DNA from: Sphaerulina vaccinii
Taxonomy: Eukaryota > Ascomycota > Dothideomycetes > Mycosphaerellales > Mycosphaerellaceae
Direction: 5' to 3'
Length of the DNA: 64,000 nucleotides
Assembly (NCBI GenBank): GCA_022570795.1
Contig: JAKUDP010000011.1
Coordinates: forward strand, 1,488,001-1,552,000
Position 1 is the stretch's first letter; each line of letters opens with the position of its first letter. Shown here piece after piece: positions 52,378 through 61,611 of the stretch. The notes under the pieces are model-generated. The model searched no databases. It saw only the letters and a program-made list of their open reading frames with translations, and was not told where the DNA came from. Both the position numbers and the translations under genes were made by a program.

Positions 52378-52977
52378 TCCCCGCACACTATTACTAAAGA
52401 AGACATTCTACCGGCACGCATCACACCACATCACTCAACTTCGGAGGCCAAACCACCCCTGGCTCCGCCGGCCCCGCCAGCAAAAGCACGCATAATACCC
52501 ACCCCAGCAGCTTCAGAGGCCAAACCACCACTTGCCCCGCCAGTCCCACCAGTACCAAAGCCTCGGAACTATGAAGCAGTGATCATCAGGCGGGATTTTG
52601 CAACGCATCAGCCACTTGCAGTTGCAAAGGTGCGACAGGCCCAACGCTTGGGATCGGGACAGACGTCGTTGGCGAAGGTGCGACATGCCCATCGCTTGGG
52701 ATCGGGACAGACGTCGTTGGCAAAGACAGGAGAGGATCATCCTTATCTCTCCGGAGAGTGGCGCAGGGAGGAAGCGCGCGAGGCACAGAAGAAGCAGAGG
52801 CAGCTGCAGGCAGAAGTGATGTACCTGGCGAAGCTCAGAGAGGACAGCACCAGGGAGTTGGTCACACCTGCATACGGCGGCGGCTACGCAATGCAGCGTG
52901 AGCAGAACAAGACCTATCTGGCCTCACAGCGTGCAAACATGGCTAGAGCCATGTTGGAAATCAGCATGCACACCTAA
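52378..52977 (+). CDS. In-frame open extension after the casein kinase I stop
   Basis: Directly after the TAG (52375-52377) the kinase frame continues without a stop for 199 codons, ending TAA at 52975. The peptide is not random-looking. Two SEAKPPLAPP proline-rich blocks are followed by two exact-spaced 16-residue repeats (RLGSGQTSLAK, 48-bp DNA repeats at 52631 and 52679), then a charged helix (GEWRREEAREAQKKQRQ) and an Ala/Met tail. No ATG occurs in this frame until 52825, so it is not an ordinary separate gene. It could be a stop-readthrough extension, an exon reached by splicing (the CTAG could serve as acceptor), part of a downstream gene with unseen upstream exon, or chance. Translation is unproven. 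Confidence 0.45.
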   Translation, partial: SPHTITKEDILPARITPHHSTSEAKPPLAPPAPPAKARIIPTPAASEAKPPLAPPVPPVPKPRNYEAVIIRRDFATHQPLAVAKVRQAQRLGSGQTSLAKVRHAHRLGSGQTSLAKTGEDHPYLSGEWRREEAREAQKKQRQLQAEVMYLAKLREDSTRELVTPAYGGGYAMQREQNKTYLASQRANMARAMLEISMHT

Positions 52978-54712
52978 TGTATAATGCATTGCAAGGAGTT
53001 GTACAGGAGTGAGCGATGGAGTTTTGGGAACGAATCACAGGGAATGGGAATGGGAAGGAAAGACGCATAGCGAAAGGGAAAGGGCGATGACCCAAGCACA
53101 CGGAGTTCGGAGTTTTTGAAATTCATCAATTGATCAACCAAACCCTCTTTTTCTCTCTGTGTATCTCTGCCTACTACGACAATGCATTCACAACCGTATC
53201 AGTGTTGACAACCTCTCGTGCTATCGTGGATATGGTCGAGGACAGGACATAGCTGTATCTGGGAAGTGGAAATAAGGTTTGATGTAAGTGAAATTTCTTG
53301 CAATTTCTGACCAACTCAGCAGCTACGAGCTGACCATCTCTGCGGATCTCTGCAGACCACAGCGTCAAGGTTATGGCCGTGTCAGTAATTACAAGATATG
53401 CTGCTATTGGAGATGCTTGCATAACATGGACATAGTCGAATCCACATTTGCTGGCGGTACAATAGCATGATGTTAGCCCGTGGAGATCGTGCTACACCAC
53501 ACCCGTCACAACATTTGTGCGTCCACCACCAGCTCCTTCTGCACCAGATACATCTTCAGCTTCCTGATCATCATGATCACTGCGGCAGCGATATCGCCGT
53601 CAAGGTTGACTGCTTGACGGGTTCAGGTGTGCTCCATTAACGACAGGTTGCATACTCTACTTGTTATCGACGATCTTTTCAAGACTCTCATGGGCACATG
53701 GCTATTTGGTCTTCCTCTTGACTTGATCTTCTGATCTCCACGCTTGCCCAAGCTTCTGGTACCGTTTCTGGACTTTTCTGCCGCGGACTGGGGTGCCGTT
53801 CAGCAGCAACGACGGTTGAAGATGACTTGTCAAACAAAGACTGTCTCTATGAGCGCTCTTCAGGACTCAGCTCATACCAAACTCATATCCTCGCAGTTAA
53901 GATGGAGTTACCAGTCTAGGAGAACCAGACAGGAGGTGACCCACGACTGCTTCTCATGACATGTTAGGCAATGCAAAAGACTCCTCCACAAACGCACACA
54001 AAAGCCGTCTGAGCCCGTCAGCATGGGCTATACGTTCTCATGGTAAAGTCTGAGTCTGTTCACTTCTTGTGACACATTGCATCCACGTTTGAGCGAAGAC
54101 TTCAACCACCTGGCATGACAAGCCTCCTAGCACGGGAAGTGAGCCTATAGTACAGCATCCACGTTGTCGATCATAGGTGTACTGCAATCTGCTTTTGCGT
54201 ATTGTTTGGGTGCTATGATGCCATTGTATTTGGAATTCGTTCTATCGTTGTCTGTCCAAGAAGGTCTGTGTCCTTCTCCAGGCTTGTGAAAGTGCTCGTG
54301 CTTGTTGTTGTTGATGAGTACCAAGAGACCGTTTAGGAGCGACCTATAATGCTAGTTGCTGTCCCAATGCTGCCCAATGCTGCTCACGTTCATAAGCCAA
54401 GCAAGTTCATTGGCGTCTCCTTTGGTACGCGTATGTTGCTGCGTACCTCTACGAATGTCAAGTCTACATCTGCGTCATATCGCACAAAGGAGGTGAAGAC
54501 AGTTCATACTGTTACCAGCAAGACCATGAATTCCGATGCCACGCGAGGTTGGATCTTTCTTGGGCAGCAAGGACCATATAGCCTTGGAAAGCATGTTGCA
54601 CGTGCCGTCCAGGTAAGGGATCGTGGAGTGCGTGATCTGGTAGCAAATGAGATGATTGATGAGATAGATCTTTGTGGCGGTGCAGTGCAAGAGATCTTCC
54701 GGTTCAGCCAAT
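52978..54712. other. Gene-poor region, 1.7 kb
   Basis: Three-prime flank of casein kinase I, then no supported gene. A plus-strand frame at 54349-54732 (127 residues) has no recognised motif. No repeats seen. Confidence 0.35.
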
Positions 54713-55186
54713 TTATTCTGTTTTGCCCGTGAACTGACATTGGTTCTCTGGCTTCTCGTGCTGCATCCACGCAGACTTGTTTTCGTGTTGACAGACTCTA
54801 TCACTCAGCACCATGATGAACCATAAGTGAAGTCCGTCTGACAGCCAGCCAGCCCTACTCCCACTCCCGAGTAACCACTTCTTCTGACGACCACCAACAC
54901 AAATCCATGTCGCGATCTCGGAGTCTTCCAAGGCACACTCGAAACGTTCGATTCCAGAGCGGTTCCAGATCCTCATGTCATCCCTGCTCAACTGGGGTGG
55001 TGCCTCATGGACAAGGTATGTGAAAGTCAAAATGGTGCGGTACCGGCTGCGTGGCTCATTCATCTCACCGCTGTCTTTTTGGGCATGGTAGCCATGTGCC
55101 CAGGAGCACGTTTCTGCCAGGAAGATTCGGAAAGACTCATGGGGTGATAGGGTAGGGTTATGGTGCGTTCGGGCATTCGGCATTGT
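54713..55186 (-). CDS. Hypothetical protein next to the transposon
   Basis: A 157-residue frame from ATG 55186. It reads as plausible protein (FRIFLAETCSWAHGYHAQKD, SGIERFECALEDSEIATWICVGG) but belongs to no family I know. The same frame extends upstream into the mobile element at 55217, giving a longer version starting at 55279 whose first 22 residues come from the element. The insertion is therefore just 5' of, or within, this gene. It may be an intact small gene, a gene with altered promoter, or a fragment. Confidence 0.35.
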   Translation of the reverse strand, partial: TMPNARTHHNPTLSPHESFRIFLAETCSWAHGYHAQKDSGEMNEPRSRYRTILTFTYLVHEAPPQLSRDDMRIWNRSGIERFECALEDSEIATWICVGGRQKKWLLGSGSRAGWLSDGLHLWFIMVLSDRVCQHENKSAWMQHEKPENQCQFTGKTE

Positions 55187-55216
55187 TGGAGACTGGAGTG
55201 GAGAGCACTCAGATGC

Positions 55217-55700
55217 GGCGAGTGCTAAAATGAGGCAGAACTCGGACCACCTCCACTTTGCGGACTTAGAGAATTTCAACTTCTGTCGGTCGCGAATCGG
55301 AACATCGCAACACTAATACAAAATTTATACTTATTCGCCTACTTTCCTATATAAAAACTGTTTATATAACCGATAAACGAATATATATCGATCTATTTTC
55401 TCGCGACTAGCAATTTAGATATTACTTAACATTAACTAGGTCTGAGTCAAATATTAGGGAGGTTCCTACTAAGTATTAGCTAGGTCGCATCGATATTTTT
55501 GACTTAGAACTTCGGAGAAAAAGTGCGATATAGCACTCTCGTAAACATGTTTTTGGAGCATTTTACGACAGTAGGAGGAGTCTTATATCGAGGTCTTTTT
55601 AGGAGTAGAAATGCCTTGTTAGATCTTCGAAGTCGAGCAAGTCGAGATCAGATGTGGGGTAAGGTGGTGGTCCGAGTTCTGCCTCATTTTAGCACTCGCC
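55217..55700. mobile_element. 484-bp non-autonomous DNA transposon (MITE), possibly MULE-type
   Basis: Terminal inverted repeats of 35 bp are perfect: 55217-55251 (starting GGCGAGTGCTAAAATGAGGC) and 55666-55700. A perfect 9-bp target duplication, CTCAGATGC, flanks them at 55208-55216 and 55701-55709. Nine-base duplications are typical of Mutator-like elements. The interior is strongly AT-rich (55310-55520) with no transposase frame, so it must be mobilised in trans, if at all. Perfect repeats and duplication imply a recent insertion. Confidence 0.9.
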
Positions 55701-55709
55701 CTCAGATGC

Positions 55710-56349
55710 CAGATAGTAGTGCTGGTGAACCAACAGTATGGCTATGGTGACTGAGTCGTAGAATTCGAAGTTCGTATTGATGCGGTCGCATTGTAAGATA
55801 GCCTTGGTGTCTGCGATTACAAGATCGATACTAATCACGATGTGCATGATCTGCAGGTACAGAGTTCAATTCTTGAAATTCTGTAGGCTGCAAGTCCTGC
55901 GTCGCTGATAAGAGCACAATTATCGTTCGCCGTCTCGTATGAGTTCGTTGCTGCGGCAGTTGTTAGCAGAGCCATGAACAACAGCCTTACCTGCATAACC
56001 GGAAAGGAGGTGTTCACAACATTGCGTTCAAGCTTTGAGTGATCATAATCGTCTATTCAGTGTCGCATTGGCGACATGTATTCAATGTATTCAATGTTTT
56101 CCAGGCTTCGTATCCAGTCTGTATCGTGGTATCGTCTCAAGTAAGGCCATAACTGCTGGCTAGCACCATCGAAGCCATCTTTGCAGAGCATGGCGACCTG
56201 TTAGTCATGCCAATGGCTCTTTGCTGACCATTTTCACCCAACAGGCCCGTAGTCAGAGAGTTCCCTTGTGAAGCTTCGCAGTTGTCGAGTCCCATGGCAA
56301 GTCTCCACGCAAGCTGGTTGGTGTCGTACCCAGTTCTGCATCATGAGCT
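55710..56349. other. Intergenic region with a duplicated piece of the Chk1 3' end
   Basis: GCCATCTTTGCAGAG...GACCTG at 56174-56200 matches 56374-56400, inside the end of the Chk1 gene, exactly 200 bp away; similarity extends some tens of bases. This is a small tandem duplication. No gene seen. Confidence 0.5.
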
Positions 56350-58159
56350 TCACTGCTGTCCAGCGCCAACAATGCCATCTTTGCAGAGTACAGCGACCTG
56401 CTTGAATAACCTTCTCCATCCCAATGGATCACCCTTGAGCTTCAAGAATCTCGTCTCCAACACTTCCACGGCACCAAAGCCAGACGCCGTGCCTCCAACT
56501 CTTATTCTCTCCACAACGACCTGCCCCTGGATAGGCATCTTATTGGCATCCAACGTCTTGACCCAAATACTGACTACATCGTCCTTGCCCTCGAGCGCGG
56601 AAGCTGCAGGTGATGCGACTGGAATGTTGAGTCGATGAAGGGCATTCAAGATCATAGGAAGCAGCTGGCTGAAAGGTAGAACCGAGACGAAGCGCGCCAG
56701 AGAATGGGAAGGTACGATGTCCTTGAACTGTCGTGCAGCTTGCGTAAGAGTGAGAGGTACAGTAGGCGTAGCTGAGAACTGGCTCATCGAAGGGTCCTCG
56801 GAGAAGAGATCGTGAAGGTCCACGGGAGTGACTTGACCATTCCGTGCTGCGAGGGAAGTATGCGCCGCCACTGCAGCTGTCCGATCGTTGTTTGTTTGTG
56901 GTTGAGAAGCGGAAATGCCATTGCCTGCTCCAAGTCGTGGTGGAGCTTCCCAGTCAAAAGCAGAAGTGTCGCCAATGGGCGTTTCCGGTTGTGTAGATGC
57001 GAATTGTGCCCAGCTAGGTTCCTGTCTGTCGATGTCCATAGCTTCTCCAGGCTGGCTGCTAGCCACAGCTCGCGCTCTCCTCCTCTGGCTACTGGGCACG
57101 CCAGCTGAGAAGTCCACCTTGAGCGCTTCCATCATCTGCGTGGCCAAAGAGATTGGGTCCTTAGCCCGACCTTTCGAGTTCAAATGCTGATTACTCCTTG
57201 TGAACCAAGGGTGTTTCCTCACAGACTCCAGCGTAAATCGTCCTTCAGGTTCCACATTAAGCATCCCTCTCACCAGCGACAACGCCTCCGCCGGTATGCC
57301 ATCCCACAGCTCATCTGTAGGTCTCCCCTTCGTCGTGACATACTCGTGATACTCATAACTGTCCTCCATAACTGGACTATCCCAAGGTGTATTCCCCACA
57401 AGTAACACAAAAAGCACAATAGCACAACTCCAGACATCAGCAATCGCAGGATCATATCCCATCTTCTCCTCCTCCCTACTCTTTCTCTTCTGATTCACCT
57501 TGCCAACTTCCAGGATCTCCGGAGCAATGTATGGAGGACTTCCACATACCATCCCACAAGTCTTCCTCTTCCCGCTCTTCATATCCTGATATTGTGTCGC
57601 TAAACCAAAGTCCGCTAATTTCAAATCTCCTTCTCCAGAAAGTAGCATGTTCTCCGGCTTGATATCTCGATGCGCCACACCCTTTCCATGACACCACGCA
57701 ATCGCACTCACCAATTGCGTGAAGTAGAAGTGTGCCACATCCTCTCCTACTCCAGAGTCTGCTTCGATCTTGTCGAACAAGTCTCCTCCTTCAGCTAGTT
57801 CCAGTGCGAGCCACACCCAAGCTGAGTCTTCGCCATGGCGGATGTAGCGTATGATGTGAGGATGGGGAGAAACGGAAGCATGGAGTGAGAGCTCAATCTG
57901 TAGTTGTTTCGGTCGAAGGCGTCCTGCGCGGAAAGCGTGGTCTTTGTTGATGAATTTGACAGCGATTACTGGACCGGAAGAGTGTTGTGGAATGGCTTTT
58001 CGGATGGAAGCGTATGCGCCAGAACCTATGGTCTTGGAAACGATTCGAAAGGGAAGATTGGTGGGAAGTGCAACGGCTTGCGACTGGAGAGGTCAGTATG
58101 ATGTTGTTTCTGCTATGGTGATTGAAGTGGCGACAGCTTACTCCTGGAGGGCCACCCAT
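56350..58159 (-). CDS. chk1: Checkpoint protein kinase Chk1
   Basis: Two exons: 58159-58142 (six codons, MGGPPG) and 58083-56350; 583 residues. The 58-nt intron (GTAAGC, ACTGACC, CCAG) places PFRIVSKTIGSGAYASIRKA after the short start, as in other fungal Chk1. The kinase domain covers about 15-330: VIAVKFINK lysine, HRDIKPENML near 144, DFGLATQY, CGSPPYIAPEI. The linker (about 360-460) is Ser/Gln-rich with SQP sites that ATM/ATR-type kinases could phosphorylate. The C-terminal region (about 470-583) matches the Chk1 regulatory KA1-like domain (SVLPFSQLLPMILNALHRL, VERIRVGG, RFLKLKGDPLGWRRLF). Chk1 is activated by Rad3/ATR with Crb2-type mediators and delays mitosis after DNA damage. Confidence 0.92.
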
Positions 58160-58583
58160 GGCTACTACTTTTTAACGCCAAACGCCAATGATGCAAGATG
58201 CTGTGTGCTGTATATCTACAAAGAAGTTCTGTATGAAGTGTAGCTGAGGTAGACGCGCCACATGCAAGTACTCAACGCGACTTTGGCACGGTAAACAAAA
58301 TGGCTCCGACATCGGTCGTCACAGGCAACCAGTCAGTCAGTCACCACCGTCAAGAAATGATCATGAAAGCGAGCATAGAGTACACAGCTATAGTAACAAG
58401 GGAATTGTAGTAGGCTTTCTCTCAGATTTTCCGATGGTCGTATATTGTACAAGTCGTCTGGGTGCTAGAAGCTCGCGAGCATCCATGGCATAGCAGCGTC
58501 ATGAAACCTGCTCCTCTTCTTCCCGCCCAGCTCTTCCTCCTCTGCTCAATGCAGAGCCACACGAATGCAGCATTCTCAACAGA
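58160..58583. other. Promoter region upstream of Chk1
   Basis: Chk1 promoter and leader plus the 3' flank of the small minus-strand gene. A CAGTCAGTCAGTCA run is at about 58331. Nothing else seen. Confidence 0.35.
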
Positions 58584-59015
58584 CTAAGCAGTATTATACT
58601 GTAGAATAGCAGGTCCAATTCGCTGGCTGCTCAGAAGTCCTCGCCACAGGAAACGCCCGCTGCAATGCTTTCTCGAGTCAAACGCTGAGAGTACCTCCAT
58701 GCATCGCTCATGAGTTACCCAACCTATAACAATAATGGTATCTCGCTCATTCCCAACAACGCCAGTCGCTTGCAGATCATATCCAAAACAGCAAGAGAAC
58801 TTGTCAAGACATAGTACATCCGGATCGTAAGGGTAATCGACATCCGTGATCTTCAGTCCGAGCGACCATAGCATAGCATACATCATATGCAGAGACTTCA
58901 ATAGTCCAAGTATGTCTTTGCTGGGTTGAGTCCTAGATCTATCTCCCGTGTGTCGATTCTCAGGAGATGTCTCGAAGCAGACGTAAGCTTTGTGCATGCC
59001 ACGTTGTTGCTGCAT
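58584..59015 (-). CDS. Hypothetical small protein
   Basis: A 143-residue frame starting MQQQRGMHKAY (the longer frame to 59048 starts at a non-ATG codon). The middle looks protein-like (MMYAMLWSLGLKITDVDYPYDPDVLCLDKFSCC) and moderately hydrophobic. No motif, signal peptide or repeat is recognised. It lies between Chk1 and FlbA on the same strand. Existence as a gene is uncertain. Confidence 0.35.
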   Translation of the reverse strand: MQQQRGMHKAYVCFETSPENRHTGDRSRTQPSKDILGLLKSLHMMYAMLWSLGLKITDVDYPYDPDVLCLDKFSCCFGYDLQATGVVGNERDTIIVIGWVTHERCMEVLSAFDSRKHCSGRFLWRGLLSSQRIGPAILQYNTA

Positions 59016-59220
59016 GCTAGCCCGGCGATTTGGGCACGCGCGAGTCAAGGATTAGACAATGCCGGATCCTGCAGGTTCCTGGCTCGTGTCTCGCACGGGG
59101 CCGGCATATCGCAGGCCATGGCCGTTATCGTCAGACGCTGCGTCGTGTCATGTCATGACTTTGATGCAGAAATCTTGAGGAGCGTGAAGGCGCCAATGTC
59201 GAATTTGGTGGTCCCAGTAC

Positions 59221-61611
59221 CTATCCGGTGACTGTCGTCGTCGCAAACTTCGAGATCATGTTGTCCATGTTGCGCTCTTTCAGTACCGCTGCGTACTTGG
59301 GCTCGCGAAAGAACTTGGGCACAGAGTCCTGAAGAGTTGGTTAGTGCTCGTTATCCTTCAACAAAATGCAGGTCTGCAGACTTACGCTGGCCATAAGCTT
59401 GAACACGCTACTCTGCGCCTGATCAAACAGATCCGCCACCTCATCCAAACTCCTGATCATCTGCTCATCTTCGCCAACGGCACGGGTCATGCGTGCTGCA
59501 AGCGCATTACGTAGATTGTGATCAATGTTCAGCTCGCAAGGAGAGCCTGGAGCGAGGAACGCATTGTACAGCGAATATGCGGATGCGAGGGTCTCCCTGA
59601 TAATATCGGGCCTTGGTGCTGAGGAGCCGCGCTTCGCCCGTTGGTAGTCATCAAGAAACGCCTTGACTTCGGTGTAGAAGGAAAGATTCTCTTCACAATG
59701 AGTCTCCCGAAGGTATTCTCTGAACAGCAGTCGTAGAGCAGGATCGCGGATGATGACCGTCATGCGGTTGGTGTTCGAGTCGCGAACAGGCGCGCTGGTG
59801 CCAGCCGGCCGTGCTGCACCAGAAGGCTCTCCGTGAGAGGTGGAAGTCGGCGTCGGCACCCACCCAGCAACTTGCATACCCTTCAGCGTGACTGCATATT
59901 TCACGTGTCTCGATGCTGCGAAGCGTTGGGCACCACTTTGACCGCCGCGGTCCTCGCCATGTGATTCGATCAGGCCGGTCTGGAGGAACATGTTGGCGAG
60001 CGTGAATCCTTCTCGCTTGTTCACAGTCGTCGTACAATCCATCAGCCAGTCAAAAGCAGCCTTCCCCGTGAACACATAGTGCGACGTTTGGTCTCTGCGC
60101 GAGTTCTTTGATCGCTCCATCCTCACGCCCACCAGTCCAGTCGCATAATCGTTCATCGAATCGGAATCAGAAGACGCATTCTCTGCTTTGATGTTCGGAC
60201 CATTGTCACCGGCAAACCGGCGGAAGAGGACGTTGATCGTGTCGGAATCGTGCATGATCTCGTCTGTCTCAAGGTCACGCTCCAGTATCACCAGATTCAT
60301 GACATTGCGAGGAGAATCCAGCAGTTCGTTAACATGTCTTTGGTGAATGCCATTTCTTTGGCAGAAACGTGCAAGAATGTGCATGCCCTTGGGCGTTAGC
60401 TGCCAGACCGAGCTCCTAGAGCTGAAATCCGTCCTGCCATCCACCGATTCTATTATTCTCGCTTCCAAGAATCGTGCACAAGTTGCTCGTGCCATTTCGC
60501 GTGCCATGGAGAACGTTGTCGTCGTAGTCGTCGTTACTATCCTATCAGGTGCCTTGGGATCGGGCATGCGGTTTGACTGCGAGAACTTCAAAGACCCCAG
60601 GTTCGTGATTGCCTCCTCGGTTGTGAAGGTGTGAGCATATCGTGAAAATCGTACTCGATGCGATGTGAGCGGCAAGCTGACTATGAGTGTGGCAAAGAGA
60701 TCTTTGAAATCCTGTACATATAGTAAGCATGGCATGTTCGGGAGATAAGTCGAATCCAACATTTCATCACAATGCGCAGATATGACTACATGAAATGGCC
60801 ATTGGCAAGCATTGGTGAAGAGTGAGAGATAGAAAGTGAGATGTTAACATACCCGAGTATATGGCTGGTCATCGCCAGTCATTTTAAGGAGTTTCGACGA
60901 TGTTTGATGCATCGTGCGCGGACTTCTGCGTAGAATACGCTCGTATGCTTCGGTGTCTTGGTACTGTCGCTCTTCTTCTGCTCTGCCAGGTTCCGCCCAA
61001 GGTGCAGCGTCCTCACGGCTCGGCCTGTCCTCGACTGACTTTATATCCGACTTTGAATCGTCCGTGAGTGCTGTCTCAGACGAGGTGTTCGATCGCGTCG
61101 AGGCGTTGGAAGGCTTGTGTTGCGAGCCGACGTCTGAAGGCGAGACAGGCACTCGTTGGAGTGTCTCGCCTTGGGGTTGGACGTCGTTCGTCTGAACAAT
61201 CCCTCTCAATGTCTGGCGGCCGAATGAAGCCAGACGAGAATGGGCTTTGCTCTTGACGCTCGACGGAACCACGCGTTGCTGTCGAGAATCCACCTTGTCG
61301 ATGGTGGCAGAGATATCAGTCGTAGGGATGGAACGAACGTCGTATTGCGTTCGCCTTTGCTGGGGAGGAAGTGATGTCGGGAGAGGTCGAGATGATATCG
61401 CAGGAGAGCAGCTCGAATTGCCTCTGCTGAGGGAGAAATCGAAGTCGAAGTCGATGTATGCTGATCCTACGTCAGGAAGAGCAGCGCATGCGATTGACTC
61501 GTGGCGAGCACCTCGTGGGCCTTGGCTGCCTTTCAAAGCGGTCGTGGAATGCGTGGTATGTGGAATGCGGGATATGCCAGTATATGATGATGATGGGCCG
61601 GCGGATATCAT
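59221..61611 (-). CDS. flbA: Regulator of G-protein signalling FlbA (Sst2 type)
   Basis: Three exons: 61611-60853, 60711-59386 and 59328-59221; 730 residues, close to Aspergillus FlbA (about 720). Introns are 141 nt and 57 nt. The N-terminal 240 residues are Ser/Thr-rich and disordered. KMTGDDQPYTR then DFKDLFATLIVSLPLTSHRVR starts the first DEP domain, with the conserved LGSLKFSQSNRMPDP and TTTTTTFSMA blocks. A second DEP domain follows (FTGKAAFDWLMDCTT). The RGS domain is at about 560-700 (DPALRLLFREYLRETHCEENLSFY); the last exon supplies SVPKFFREPKYAAVL. FlbA speeds GTP hydrolysis by the Galpha subunit FadA and so turns off vegetative growth signalling to allow conidiation. Start at ATGATATCC (61611) is the first ATG in frame. 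Confidence 0.94.

Noticed and set aside
54349..54732. A 127-codon plus-strand gene
   Set aside because: Possible but unsupported; no motif and starts in a weak context.
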